From: Lithodes maja
Taxonomy: Eukaryota > Arthropoda > Malacostraca > Decapoda > Lithodidae
Reading direction: 5' to 3'
Assembly (NCBI GenBank): GCA_037953745.1
Contig: JBAKBP010001410.1
Coordinates: forward strand, 150,545-214,544
DNA: 64,000 nucleotides
The notes below the pieces were generated by a model. It made no database searches and was not told the origin of the DNA. It saw only the letters and a program-made list of their open reading frames with translations. Within the stretch, counting starts at the first letter, position 1. Every line of letters starts with the position of its first letter. Positions 35,562 through 46,824 of the stretch are shown here, one piece after another. A program made the translations under genes and the position numbers.

Positions 35562-36128
35562 TATCACGATACTTACTTAAGGAGTATTGTGCTGTGCATA
35601 TCCATAGTGTGATTCTACTGATTATCTGTAATCATTATGCTGCCATATCAGTTTAATGTCTAAAAATCTTCCCAAATCCATACTTTCATTACACATAATC
35701 ACGGGTTTACGATTATCAACTCTGCGTAAGCAGAGTTTGGTACCGCCCCCCCGTATAGTGGGTACCACACAAAAAAAATGTCTGTCATCGGCGTTGTCGT
35801 TGTCGTTGTCCGTCTGTCTTGGAACTCCTCCTAGACCGATGGATGGATTTTCACCAAATTTCACACGAACATTTGTTGCGTGAATGCGAACGTCAGTCAA
35901 AAAAGATTTGTTGATTTTATGCAATAGTTATGATTTTAGGTCTAAAATATGGTTTTACCCCCCCCCCCCCTCCTCCCAGACCCTCCCCCTTCTCCCAGAC
36001 CCCCCCCGCCCCCCCCAGCAATGATGGCGTTATTAGTGTGGGAGCCCCGAAGGGGCTCGCACACTAAGAACGCATTCGTTCTGGGGGCGAAAACATCTCG
36101 CTCTGCATTTGCTAGGTTAAGTTAGTTT
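35562..36128. other. Unassigned stretch with C-rich tract and hairpin
   Basis: It contains GTTGTC repeats (about 35792), a poly-C region (35949-36017) and a strong hairpin at 36034-36066. The phrase GACCGATGGATGGATTTTCA followed by CCAAATTTCACACGAAC looks like part of a dispersed repeat, but I cannot name it. Confidence 0.5.
36034..36066. other. GC-rich hairpin
   Basis: TAGTGTGGGAGCCCC and GGGGCTCGCACACTA pair over 15 bases with one mismatch around a GAAG-type loop. A GC-rich terminal hairpin is seen in Helitron-type elements, but no CTAG/CTRR end or partner end is recognised, so this remains a description. Confidence 0.6.
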
Positions 36129-36172
36129 AGTTGGCCACAGGTGCCTGAGTAGATGCTCGTGCGTCTATATAG

Positions 36173-37990
36173 TGTGACGCACCCAGTGCGTGGCAACGCA
36201 ACCTGATTGTACTCCTTGGTACTCCACTGTACCGCCACTGTGTGGTACCGCTGTACCGCTGTACCGTGCTGGCTGCTTATATTGAGTGTGACAACGTATA
36301 ACTATGTTCTTTGTATCTCTGCAAAGGTCTCGTCATGTGCTAACCAGTGGTGGGTTTTGTTTTAAGCCATGTCGAGACCTTCCATTTAATATGTAGTATC
36401 AATAGAGAAGTTGATAGATAAGACAATGGGAGTTCAGAGAGAGAGAGTGAGTTAGTTTTCAGAGCGAGAGGGTAGCAACGCGCCACGCTGCCGGAGTGGT
36501 GGTTGCCAGACGTATGGACCGGTTGGCAGCCTTGCGCTTATAGCTAGGTGCGACAGGGTTGGTAGTCCATTGCCGCCTGCCTATGCTGCCTGGGTTGCCC
36601 ATGTTGTCGTACTGCACATTGCCTGGAGGCTCGCTGTGTGTTCCATGATCAGGTTGCCTAGAACCTTTGAGATTCTAACATCCCTTGCCCTCTCTCCCAA
36701 TTTCTCACGGTTGCACTCTTTCTCTCCGACGATATTACTCTCATTTCATTCTTCTCTCTATTTAAATGCATAACCTTCCCTTGAGGTCCTAAAGGAGTTT
36801 CAGCACCCACCTCTCGTATTACTCTTAGGACAAGCATATATTTACATGTATTAGATTTAAGGGGTTAATGTGAACAGCGATCTTCTTGATGAGGATAGTT
36901 GGTGAACGTTCTACATGTTCACAAGTTATATGCCCAGCTCATCATCCAATTTGTGACTAGACTAGTGCCATGTGTAAGAGCCCGACCATGCCCAGGAGTT
37001 GTCTGTAGAGGGGCGAGGACTTAGCCTTGATTTGCCTACCGAGCCAGGAGCGAGTGCAGTACCAGAGACTACAGCTCGCTCGTAGTGCCGGTATAGTAGA
37101 GTAACGTAATTTATCTGTCCTTGTGTTCTCTGCAGTCTTTTCCTGGGTTCTCGCTTTCGGTGCTGGGACTCGTTGTTCCTGTGACTTGGCCTGCTAGCTA
37201 GAACACATGGGGATGATGAGTGGGTGATATCTTTATTTTACTATGCATTGCAGCTCTCTTTAAGTTTATGTATGTAACACTTTACAATACACATTACTCA
37301 CACACAAGACAACACTATTAATACTTTCATGTATCAATTAACTGCACTGTCGTTTTGCTGCTGTGTCCGGAGTTCTGTTGCGTAGGGCGCATACGGACTC
37401 AGAGGGGAGACAGAGTGAGAGAAGCGAAGTAGCCTATGCGGTAGTAGGCTACCGGCGCAGTACTGTTGCCTGCAACCTTTAGTTATTCCAAGTATAGATT
37501 CATTATTACAATAAGTGACTACTGTTTATGTTCCTTCCATGTGTATTATTAGGTATCTACTGGATCATGAACATCTTGTATGCTACATGCTAGTGCATGT
37601 TAGTAGGGGACAGTTATTCTAGTGCACGCGCTTTCAAGTAGGCGTGTACATTTGTCATTTAGCATTTCACTGTCATACCTTTAGCCTGCTTCTATTCTAC
37701 ATTAGTAGAGGCTTAATATTAACGTAGTTTCTTGAGTATTGCATTTCTTTAGTAATAACGTAACCTATAAATGTCTGAGGGAGTTTAGCCTCATAGCCTA
37801 CCCCTGTTGTACACTTTCGCCGAGTTAAGGTACCTCGTTACCATAGACGATAACTCTGTAGGGCGTTGGTGCTTTTGTTGTCTGGAGCATATAGTATTTG
37901 GGACTGGAATCGAGCGTGTCGTTGTCACATAAGCCATTTCTGTCCTACGATCAAGAATCCCGAATATGTATTGCCGATCCAGCCGTAACA
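36173..37990 (+). repeat. 5' LTR of element 2
   Basis: 1,818 bp. It includes about 181 bp (starting near 37620, AGTGCACGCGCTTTCAAGTA) absent from the 3' LTR. A 67-codon ORF recurs in both LTRs without recognisable product. Promoter position cannot be assigned by eye. Confidence 0.95.
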
Positions 37991-37993
37991 AAA

Positions 37994-38014
37994 TGGCGAC
38001 CTTGCACAAGATTC
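37994..38014 (+). other. Primer-binding site of element 2 (tRNA-Arg-like)
   Basis: TGGCGACCTTGCACAAGATT starts three bases after the LTR. TGGCGACC is the complement of a tRNA 3' end reading GGTCGCCA, as in arginine tRNAs. Element 3 has a similar site. Confidence 0.6.
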
Positions 38015-38235
38015 AGTAGTATCCTATCACATGTTTTTTTTGGAGAACTATTCTATGCTACCTAGTAGAGCTGGCTAGAATTTTCTTGCATATTGGAGGA
38101 ATTTTTATTGTGTCATTATTGTATTGGTGGACTTGCAGATTGTTTCGTTAGGGGTGTCTAGAGTAGAGTCATTCAAGCATCTTTAACATTTTGTGAGTCG
38201 AGACTGCAATTAGTAATAAGCACTTCTTTTTTTTT

Positions 38236-38550
38236 ATGAACAGCAATTGTATAACCAGCACTATGTCTAATGACTCATCATTTACGGGGGAGGATAACAC
38301 GGTACAGCCTAGTGACCAGCAAGTACAGCAGATATTTAGGGAGGGGAGTGTTATAAGTGGAGAGAGGGATGCCCGGGCATTTTTGCAGACACCTTTGACC
38401 GAACAGCGCCTGCAGGCTATTGATTGTTACGGTCTTCGCTGTTTAGCCACGGTTTTGGGGCGGGACTGTCCTGACAGTTGGCCCAAGAAGAATTTGGTGG
38501 CATGTTTGTTGGGTGATGGCGATGGGGCGGTGGGTGGAGTGGGGTCTTAG
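38236..38550 (+). pseudogene. gag: Gag N-terminus of element 2, closed by TAG in frame with Gag-Pol
   Basis: 104 codons from an ATG to TAG at 38548-38550. The following codons to 38619 are open in the same frame and lead straight into the 1,586-codon frame, so a single TAG separates them. Residues about 55-90 (CYGLRCLATVLGRD...KKNLVACLL) resemble a SAP-like helix pair, also seen at the Gag start of element 3 (which likewise continues into GDGAVGG). The stop is most simply a nonsense mutation. Readthrough is possible, but the context (TAG followed by GGGGTT) is not enough to claim it. Start choice: first ATG after the leader; another ATG lies at 38263. Confidence 0.85.
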
Positions 38551-38619
38551 GGGGTTCCCTCCAAGCCTCCATTCCACTCTACCCCTGAGCTGGGCCCTCA
38601 GCCAGCGAGTCTTAGCACG

Positions 38620-41600
38620 ATGCAGCAGGAGGGTTCTCAAGGGCAAGCTGGCTTACCCGTAAACACATCTCGGTGTGGATCCCCCATTTTGTGCTCTCCC
38701 CCCCCAGGCCTGTCTCCTGAGATGTTATTTCAGCTAGAACTAGCTAAGTTTAAGCTGCAGGAGACTCAGATACAACAGGCTAGTATAGAACGGATTAAGC
38801 TGCAGGAGACTCAGATACAACAGGCTAGTATAGAACGCATAGAGGTTGCTAGAATCCAAGCCAATCAGGATGCAACCAGGTACCAGGCTGAAATGGATGT
38901 CGAGAAGTCTAGAGTAGAGACCACGGGGCGTCATCTCGGTGGTGGGCACCGGGTTACAGACTCACTTTCGCATTTAATTAAGTTAGTACCCGCATTTGAT
39001 GAGACAGCAGTGACTGAGTTTTTTGCTCGTTTCGAAAAGAAGTGTCGTGAGTATGACTGGCCGGAGGTTAAATGGGCAGCATTAGTTTCATCACGTCTAG
39101 TGGGTAAGGGGTTGAAAGCCTACGATGCACTGTCACTGGACGAGAGTGTAGTGTATGGACTGGTGAAGGAGGCTGTGCTCCGGGCCTACGAACTGCAACC
39201 CGAAACTTATAGATTGAAGTTCCGTGGCGTGAATAAGAAGAGCGACGTCAGTTTTATGGAGCACGCACGGGACTTAACAGATGCAGGTAATAACTGGTTT
39301 CGGTCCGAGCACGCAGAGTCGGCTGAGGAAATTAAGCAACTTTTCTATCTGGAACAGTTTTACAAATGTACTGGAATCGATCTAACGCTGAACATTAAGG
39401 AAAAATGTCCCAAGACAGTAGAGGAGGCTGCCAAGATGGCAGACTTCAGATTATCATTGATTCGTGGTTGCGGTGCCGCTCAGAGGGCTGAGTCAGGGCA
39501 GAAGGGGCGCTATACCCCACCCACCAGAGTTTTCGATAATAACAAATCCTATGACACACATAACCACACTAAATGCATTGCACCTAATAACACCTACAAA
39601 CACAAGCCTCTCCCGTTTACTAAAGGTCAGGCCCCTTCTTCGCTCGCACAAGGGAAGAAGCCCATTGGGGATGTGAAATGTTACAAATGTCAGAAGCTAG
39701 GCCATTATTCACGTGAGTGCCCTAGTAACACTCCCGCTAAGCCGGTGTCATTGGTTCACAGTATCGGTGTGTCTCTGAAGGCTGCAGCAACTGCCCGGGG
39801 TAGGTTGTCAGCAGCTGAGGCACACGCGGTAAAGAAGCGTACGGAAGGCTCGACACCTGTCCGGGACACTTTCTGTAGCCATCGGGGACACGGGTTTGTG
39901 AGCTGGGGGAGTGAACTACGGAGGGTTGACTTGCTGAGGGATACGGGGGCTTCGCAAACTTTGTTGAGGAACTTCACAGGGAAACCGATAAATGCGGCCA
40001 GAGTTGTTGTGGTGCAGGGTATAAATGCTACGAGGTCATACCCACTTGTGAGGTTGGAGTTGAGAGTGGGAGAGGTGTGCAGGGAGCTGGATGTAGGGAT
40101 CGTTGAGTGTTTGCCAGTTGAGGGCGTCGACCTTCTTCTCGGCAACGACTTTGCGGTGCCCACTTCCGGGACTCCACCCTTAGTCGTTGCCGAGAGGGCG
40201 GCCGACGTGGATGGTGAGAATCGGGAATGGGTTGGGAGGTGCCAACAGGATGAGATGGCCTGTGTGGTAACCCGATCTCGCTCTGCGGCTCCTGCACAGC
40301 CTAGCACTCAACCTCGGGGACAGTGGAGGAAGGATCAGGAGAAGGTTGCTAAGGGCAGGAAAAGGGACATTGATTCTGCTGCACTTCTCGGTGATTCGGT
40401 ACTTGGACCTATAATAAACACGGGAGTTGACTCTGGCCCAGATATGGTGTGTAACAAGGCAGAGTTGGGTAAGACTTCGCGTGAGGCAAGAGCTGTAGCG
40501 AGAGCCACTAAGGCAGTAGAGCCTACTAGCCGGGGTAATGTCTTATTACAAAACCATCTTGATGCATTGACGCCCAGGGACATTAGTGAGCAGCAGCTGC
40601 AAGACGCTAGCCTAGCTCGTTATAGCAATGGTGCCATAGAGTTGGAGGAAGATGGGGATGCGAAGCCGGGAGATTTCTTTAGGCTCAACAGGATATTGTA
40701 CCGCAGATTTCTAGACCCCAAATCGAAGTGGGAGGGCGGTGCGAGGGTAGTAGACCAGGTGGTTGTTCCAAATAAGTATAGAGAGTCCTTATTGTGTCTG
40801 GCGCATGATGTGCCGGTGGCGGGTCATTTGGGGGTAACAAAAACATTGGCGGCATTGGGCAGGTTTTTCTGGTGGCCTGGGGTCAAGGCTGATGTCTGTG
40901 CATGGGTGGCTGGGTGTGCGACCTGCCAGACAACGGGGAAGCCTAACCAGACAATCCCGAAGGCACCTTTGTTTCCCATACCTGTCACCGGGCCTCCGTT
41001 CAGCAAAGTTGTAGTAGATTTGGTTGGCCCTTTCCCGCCTACTAGTAGTGGCAATAAATTCCTGTTGACAATCATGGATGTGGCTACGAGATACCCGGAC
41101 GCATACCCCATGAGAAACGGCTCGGCAAAGGCAGTTGTTAAAAACTTATTATTGTTCTGTTCCCGTTATGGATTTCCACGTGAGGTGCAGTCAGACCAGG
41201 GGAGCAATTTTACATCCAAATTGTTCAAGCAAACCCTTCAGTTGCACGGTATATGTTCTGTAGTGTCGTCAGCCTACCATCCCGAGAGTCAGGGAGTCTT
41301 GGAGCGGTGGCACTCGACCCTGAAGAGTATGCTACGCTGTTACTGTGCAGAACATGACACTGATTGGGATTTGGGTCTGCCGTATGTTCTGTTCGCTGCA
41401 CGTGAAGTCCCAGGAGAGAGCCTGGGGTTCAGTCCAAATCAACTAGTCTTTGGCCATAATGTGAGAGGACCTTTAAGTATGGTGAAAGAGATCTGGGAGG
41501 GCGAAGAGAAGCCGGGGTCTGTACTTAAATATATCCTTGAGAGCCGGGAGAGACTTATAGGTTGCATGGCAGCGGCAGGTAATAACTTGGTTAATGCACA

Positions 41601-43380
41601 GGCGGTCATGAAGCACCAGTATGACGCCAAGGTGAAGCTTCGGGAGTTTTCGGTGGGTCAGGAGGTAATGTTGCTTTTACCTTTGCCTGGACACCCCCTT
41701 TCTGCCAAGTTTATTGGGCCGTATGTGGTGGCTAAGAAACTGTCCGACCTTGATTATCTCGTTGCAACACCTGACCGTAGAAAAAAACATCAGTTATGTC
41801 ATGTTAACCTCATGAAAGAGTATGTGAGACGCCCCTCAGAGCCTCTCACTGTCCCTGTGCTGGCCTGCAGCGGCCAGGGTGGAGAAGGAGGTGGGGACAG
41901 TCATGCTGCTGAGGAGGATAGCTGGGACTGTGTCATTTCCGCGGAACAGTGGGCGGGGAATACTGAACAAGAGGCTAGGCAAGCTGTAAGTCACCTGCCT
42001 GAGCACCAGGGTGCTGCTGTCCTAGGCCTGTTCAGGTCATACCCCTCTGTTTTCGCCGAACACCCAGGTCTCACTACTCAGGTAACGCACGACGTGGACG
42101 TCGGTGATAATGTGCCCTTCAAGTCAGTGCCCTACCGTGTGCCCCCGGTAAAGTTGCCAGCTTTACGGGAGGAGTTAAAGTACATGGTTGAGAGAGGGAT
42201 GATCACTGAAGGTTATGTGAAGTGGACATCACCCGTCACGTTGCAGCCAAAACCTGACGGCAAGGTGCGGTTCTGCATAGATTTTCGTAGGCTAAATGGC
42301 TTGACCACTACCAACCCTTACCCTTTGCCTCGAGTTGACGACAGCGTGGACAAGATAGGGAATGCAAAGTACCTTACTAAAATTGATCTTGTAAAAGGCT
42401 ACTGGCAAGTACCCCTGTCGGACCGAGCTAAGCAAGTTTGTGGTTTTGTGGTAGATGGCAAGACCTACCTATGTAACGTAATGCCTTATGGGCTTAAGAA
42501 CGCACCTGCCACGTTTCAGAACCTGATGAACGATATTTGTGACGAAATCCCTAACTGCACGGTCTACCTTGATGACGTGATAGTGTATGATGACAATTTT
42601 GAAAATCACCTAAGGCACTTAGAGACCCTGTTTGGGAAGTTGCACGATGCTGGGCTGGTGGTGAACCTGAGGAAGTGCGAGTTTGTAAAGGCTACTGTGC
42701 AGTATCTTGGCTTCGTGGTCGGGTTAGGCCGGGTGTGCCCCCCCCTGAGCAAGATACAGGCTATCAATATGTTTCCCAGGCCCACCACTAAGCGCCAGGT
42801 CATGCGGTTCCTAGGTATGATAGGCTATTATAGGCGCTTCATCCGGGGATACTCTACTGTCTTAGCACCGTTAACTGATCTACTGTCGAAGTTAGTGAAG
42901 TTCTGTTGGGCTGCGGAGTGTCAGAGGGCTTTCGACCTAGTCAAGCACCTGCTGTGTACACATCCGATTTTGAGAGCCCCAGACTTCTCCAGGAGTTTTC
43001 AGCTGGCGACTGATGCCAGCGGTGTGGGTGCCGGGGCAGTGTTACTGCAGACTGATTCCGAGGGCTTGGAACACCCAGTGAGCTTCTTTTCTCGCAAGTT
43101 TAATTCGGCACAAAGGAATTACTCGACTATAGAGAAGGAGCTTCTTGCTATCGTTTTGTCGCTCAAACATTTCGAAGTTTATGTTCCAGCCTACGGCCCG
43201 GTAGTGACGATTTATACGGACCATCATCCCTTGAAATTCCTAAATCAGTTTCACAATCGGAATATGCGGTTGACCAGGTGGTCCCTAATGCTCCAAGAGT
43301 ATAATCTCAACATTCAGCATATTGCCGGGAGTGAGAACGTGATAGCAGATTGTCTATCAAGGGTTGATGATCCAGGATAG
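38620..43380 (+). CDS. gag-pol: Gag-protease-integrase-RT-RNase H polyprotein of element 2
   Basis: 1,586 codons counted from the first ATG after the TAG; the frame is open back to 38551. Order: glutamine-rich coiled coil with a 15-residue tandem duplication (KLQETQIQQASIERI, residues ~46-75), capsid (~120-300), CCHC zinc knuckle C354-C367, retropepsin LLRDTGASQ with D441, integrase zinc domain (H729, H736, then CATC at ~766-769), integrase core D800, D859, E895 (D,D-35-E), GPY/F module (FIGPYVV, ~1030), RT (PKPDGK, RRLNGLTTTNPYPLPRVDD, MPYGLKNAPATFQ, YLDD at 1316-1319) and RNase H (TDASGVGAG with D1465, EKELLAIV, YTDHHPL, IADCLSR). Integrase lies before RT, as in Gmr1-type Gypsy elements. 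All catalytic residues I can check are present, so the element may have been active recently. Confidence 0.95.
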   Translation: MQQEGSQGQAGLPVNTSRCGSPILCSPPPGLSPEMLFQLELAKFKLQETQIQQASIERIKLQETQIQQASIERIEVARIQANQDATRYQAEMDVEKSRVETTGRHLGGGHRVTDSLSHLIKLVPAFDETAVTEFFARFEKKCREYDWPEVKWAALVSSRLVGKGLKAYDALSLDESVVYGLVKEAVLRAYELQPETYRLKFRGVNKKSDVSFMEHARDLTDAGNNWFRSEHAESAEEIKQLFYLEQFYKCTGIDLTLNIKEKCPKTVEEAAKMADFRLSLIRGCGAAQRAESGQKGRYTPPTRVFDNNKSYDTHNHTKCIAPNNTYKHKPLPFTKGQAPSSLAQGKKPIGDVKCYKCQKLGHYSRECPSNTPAKPVSLVHSIGVSLKAAATARGRLSAAEAHAVKKRTEGSTPVRDTFCSHRGHGFVSWGSELRRVDLLRDTGASQTLLRNFTGKPINAARVVVVQGINATRSYPLVRLELRVGEVCRELDVGIVECLPVEGVDLLLGNDFAVPTSGTPPLVVAERAADVDGENREWVGRCQQDEMACVVTRSRSAAPAQPSTQPRGQWRKDQEKVAKGRKRDIDSAALLGDSVLGPIINTGVDSGPDMVCNKAELGKTSREARAVARATKAVEPTSRGNVLLQNHLDALTPRDISEQQLQDASLARYSNGAIELEEDGDAKPGDFFRLNRILYRRFLDPKSKWEGGARVVDQVVVPNKYRESLLCLAHDVPVAGHLGVTKTLAALGRFFWWPGVKADVCAWVAGCATCQTTGKPNQTIPKAPLFPIPVTGPPFSKVVVDLVGPFPPTSSGNKFLLTIMDVATRYPDAYPMRNGSAKAVVKNLLLFCSRYGFPREVQSDQGSNFTSKLFKQTLQLHGICSVVSSAYHPESQGVLERWHSTLKSMLRCYCAEHDTDWDLGLPYVLFAAREVPGESLGFSPNQLVFGHNVRGPLSMVKEIWEGEEKPGSVLKYILESRERLIGCMAAAGNNLVNAQAVMKHQYDAKVKLREFSVGQEVMLLLPLPGHPLSAKFIGPYVVAKKLSDLDYLVATPDRRKKHQLCHVNLMKEYVRRPSEPLTVPVLACSGQGGEGGGDSHAAEEDSWDCVISAEQWAGNTEQEARQAVSHLPEHQGAAVLGLFRSYPSVFAEHPGLTTQVTHDVDVGDNVPFKSVPYRVPPVKLPALREELKYMVERGMITEGYVKWTSPVTLQPKPDGKVRFCIDFRRLNGLTTTNPYPLPRVDDSVDKIGNAKYLTKIDLVKGYWQVPLSDRAKQVCGFVVDGKTYLCNVMPYGLKNAPATFQNLMNDICDEIPNCTVYLDDVIVYDDNFENHLRHLETLFGKLHDAGLVVNLRKCEFVKATVQYLGFVVGLGRVCPPLSKIQAINMFPRPTTKRQVMRFLGMIGYYRRFIRGYSTVLAPLTDLLSKLVKFCWAAECQRAFDLVKHLLCTHPILRAPDFSRSFQLATDASGVGAGAVLLQTDSEGLEHPVSFFSRKFNSAQRNYSTIEKELLAIVLSLKHFEVYVPAYGPVVTIYTDHHPLKFLNQFHNRNMRLTRWSLMLQEYNLNIQHIAGSENVIADCLSRVDDPG

Positions 43381-43661
43381 TCGTGCACGGTGTGTGGGTT
43401 GAGCAGGAGTAAAATTAGGCTATCATAACGCCGTCCAAAAAGATTATAAAACAATAAAATAAACGAGAATTTTTTTTTTTAGTTTTGTAAGTCTTTATTG
43501 TTGTAGCATGATGCATGCGATATTGTGTTTTATGTATAATTCACACTTCAGTTGTTGTGCACCTTTTGCAATTAGTGGCAGCTAAGGGTAGCAGGTCGGT
43601 TGGTTGCCTGTCAGATTTTGATAATGCTTCTAAGGTCGATTATCTAAAATCTTGGGGGGGC
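43381..43661 (+). other. 3' untranslated region and polypurine tract of element 2
   Basis: About 280 bases between RNase H and the 3' LTR, too short for an envelope gene. CTTGGGGGGGC at 43651-43661 abuts the LTR and is the presumed polypurine tract. Confidence 0.75.
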
Positions 43662-45298
43662 TGTGACGCACCCAGTGCGTGGCAACGCAACCTGATTGTA
43701 CTCCTTGGTACTCCACTGTACCGCCACTGTGTGGTACCGCTGTACCGCTGTACCGTGCTGGCTGCTTATATTGAGTGTGACAACGTATAACTATGTTCTT
43801 TGTATCTCTGCAAAGGTCTCGTCATGTGCTAACCAGTGGTGGGTTTTGTTTTAAGCCATGTCGAGACCTTCCATTTAATATGTAGTATCAATAGAGAAGT
43901 TGATAGATAAGACAATGGGAGTTCAGAGAGAGAGAGTGAGTTAGTTTTCAGAGCGAGAGGGTAGCAACGCGCCACGCTGCCGGAGTGGTGGTTGCCAGAC
44001 GTATGGACCGGTTGGCAGCCTTGCGCTTATAGCTAGGTGCGACAGGGTTGGTAGTCCATTGCCGCCTGCCTATGCTGCCTGGGTTGCCCATGTTGTCGTA
44101 CTGCACATTGCCTGGAGGCTCGCTGTGTGTTCCATGATCAGGTTGCCTAGAACCTTTGAGATTCTAACATCCCTTGCCCTCTCTCCCAATTTCTCACGGT
44201 TGCACTCTTTCTCTCTGACGACATTACTCTCATTTCATTCTTCTCTCTATTTAAATGCATAACCTTCCCTTGAGGTCCTAAAGGAGTTTCAGCACTCACC
44301 TCTCGTATTACTCTTAGGACAAGCATATATTTACATGTATTAGATTTAAGGGGTTAATGTGAACAGCGATCTTCTTGATGAGGATAGTTGGTGAACGTTC
44401 TACATGTTCACGAGTTATATGCCCAGCTCATCATCCAATTTGTGACTAGACTAGTGCCATGTGTAAGAGCCCGACCATGCCTAGGAGTTGTCTGTAGAGG
44501 GGCGAGGACTTAGCCTTGATTTGCCTACCGAGCCAGGAGCGAGTGCAGTACCAGAGACTACAGCTCGCTCGTAGTGCCGGTATAGTAGAGTAACGTAATT
44601 TATCTGTCCTTGTGTTCTCTGCAGTCTTTTCCTGGGTTCTCGCTTTCGGTGCTGGGACTCGTTGTTCCTGTGACTTGGCCTGCTAGCTAGAACACATGGG
44701 GATGATGAGTGGGTGATATCTTTATTTTACTATGCATTGCAGCTCTCTTTAAGTTTATGTATGTAACACTTTACAATACACATTACTCACACACAAGACA
44801 ACACTATTAATACTTTCATGTATCAATTAACTGCACTGTCGTTTTGCTGCTGTGTCCGGAGTTCTGTTGCGTAGGGCGCATACGGACTCAGAGGGGAGAC
44901 AGAGTGAGAGAAGCGAAGTAGCCTATGCGGTAGTAGGCTACCGGCGCAGTACTGTTGCCTGCAACCTTTAGTTATTCCAAGTATAGATTCATTATTACAA
45001 TAAGTGACTACTGTTTATGTTCCTTCCATGTGTATTATTAGGTATCTACTGGATCATGAACATCTTGTATGCTACATGCTAGTGCATGTTAGTAGGGGAC
45101 AGTTATTCTACCTGTTGTACACTTTCGCCGAGTTAAGGTACCTCGTTACCATAGACGATAACTCTGTAGGGTGTTGGTGCTTTTGTTGTCTGGAGCATAT
45201 AGTATTTGGGACTGGAATCGAGCGTGTCGTTGTCACATAAGCCATTTCTGTCCTACGATCAAGAATCCCGAATATGTATTGCCGATCCAGCCGTAACA
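43662..45298 (+). repeat. 3' LTR of element 2
   Basis: 1,637 bp, lacking the ~181-bp segment of the 5' LTR at about 45109. It ends CCGTAACA before ATAG. Confidence 0.95.
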
Positions 45299-45312
45299 AT
45301 AGGTATCTATAT

Positions 45313-46737
45313 TCTGACATACAGAGCCCTGTATGTTAATTTAAGAGTTAGAATTAGAGTTGAAGGAGTGCCAAACTACCCAGGCGGCGAAGCAGACCAG
45401 CGAGCAAACCAGCGAGGGGGAAACCAGCTCGTCCGCATACCAGCAAACAAGCCTTCAAACCTGCGTGCGTCACAGGGGACCCTGCAAACTACTTCGATGA
45501 CCCGACGTTATGACGTATGATCGACGCCAGGAGAACCCATTGGACCACGCAACTTGAGGAGCTATGAAAGGGGCTTGCACCATCACTCGCCTCCTGATTC
45601 GTTCCTACACCATCATTGTTTAGTATATAAGACCCGAGTAGTGGGCATTCAAATCAGTCTCATTTGGAGTTGGGGAAGGTGAACTTGCAGCTGGAGGAGG
45701 ACGGGGTGAAGTATTATAATGGGATTGTGACTGTCAGTCAGATTATATAAGTGTGTGTTAAGTGCGTTCGGTGTAAACACTTACGTTATGTTGGTTAGTG
45801 AGATATGTGATTGGGAATTAACGTTAACGCTACTATTAAGTACTTAACTATTTTAGTTGACTAACTTGTGGACTAAAGCAACTCTTTAAGTAATTGGGTT
45901 ATGATGAAAGTAATACTATTGTTTTATATTAATACTTACGAGTTCTTTCATTTTTTTTAATTAAGCTTACATTGCTTAACGGTGCTTAGTACGGTGATGC
46001 TATTGTCTCATATTAGTAATATCGCCTTAGACTAACATGGCTGTGTTAATATTACTTCTAGTGATTTCCTAAGCTGAAGAAAATTATTTTAGCTTCAAAA
46101 TATTATTTTTGCTTTTCATATTATTTGAGTGAGACCTGAATCGAATCTATGAAGCGATCCTGTAACTTAATTTACTCATAATCAAACCTCAATGTTACGT
46201 GGTTAAGAAATACATTTAACTAATTATTAAATATATATCTAACTTTTTATGTGACTGATATAAATCCTGATGATAATAATAATATAATACTGTTAACGTA
46301 AGACAAGAACCAAGAATAATTACATTAAATATAAATAAAAGGACATATAAGAAAACTATCTATTCATTTCAAAAAGGGTAAGAGACAGAAATATTCTTAC
46401 TTTAATATTTATCTTTCAAGACTTTTTATAGAATTAATAGTCCTTCTTTAGATATACTTCTTCGGTTCATAACCATAGCCTACTAAGCTTCGGTTAAATA
46501 ATAATTCTTTATAAATACTACATGACTTTAATTAGTTTCAGTATTTTTCATAATTAAAGAGTATCAGTCAATAAAGGATACCAAGTCCTAAGACCCAAAA
46601 GGAAAGGAAGCAACAACAGGAAATAATTTTATTAGATTTTACTTTTATTTTGCCTTCAGCTGACTGATACCTTAATATATATCTCTGTGCTATCTAGAGT
46701 CATCAAGTTAACCACTTGAGGATCAAGATACGTAACA
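45313..46737 (+). repeat. 5' LTR of element 3
   Basis: 1,425 bp, ending GATACGTAACA. AT-rich in its second half. Confidence 0.9.
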
Positions 46738-46743
46738 GAAGAG

Positions 46744-46764
46744 TGGCGACCTCGCCAGGATTCG
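46744..46764 (+). other. Primer-binding site of element 3 (tRNA-Arg-like)
   Basis: TGGCGACCTCGCCAGGATTC begins six bases after the LTR. Its reverse complement has the shape of a tRNA 3' end: TTCGAAT loop, CCTGG stem, acceptor strand and GCCA. Confidence 0.7.
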
Positions 46765-46824
46765 TTTCATACAGTTTCACTCAGTTTCATTACCGTTTCA
46801 CTACTTAAAAATCAAATATTAATC

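Larger units (their letters stand above)
36173..45298 (+). mobile_element. Nearly intact LTR retrotransposon 2 (Ty3/Gypsy, integrase before RT)
   Basis: A 9,126-bp element with LTRs of 1,818 bp (36173-37990) and 1,637 bp (43662-45298) beginning TGTGACGCACC and ending CCGTAACA. ATAG is duplicated (36169-36172 and 45299-45302). The length difference is a single ~181-bp segment missing from the 3' LTR at about 45109. Otherwise I count about six substitutions. A primer-binding site, a single long Gag-Pol frame with one TAG near its start, and a G-rich tract before the 3' LTR are present. There is no envelope frame. Domain order is Gag-PR-INT-RT-RNase H. Confidence 0.95.

Noticed and set aside
36173..45298. 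Endogenous retrovirus with envelope
   Set aside because: Only about 280 bases separate RNase H from the 3' LTR and no envelope-like frame exists; it is an LTR retrotransposon.
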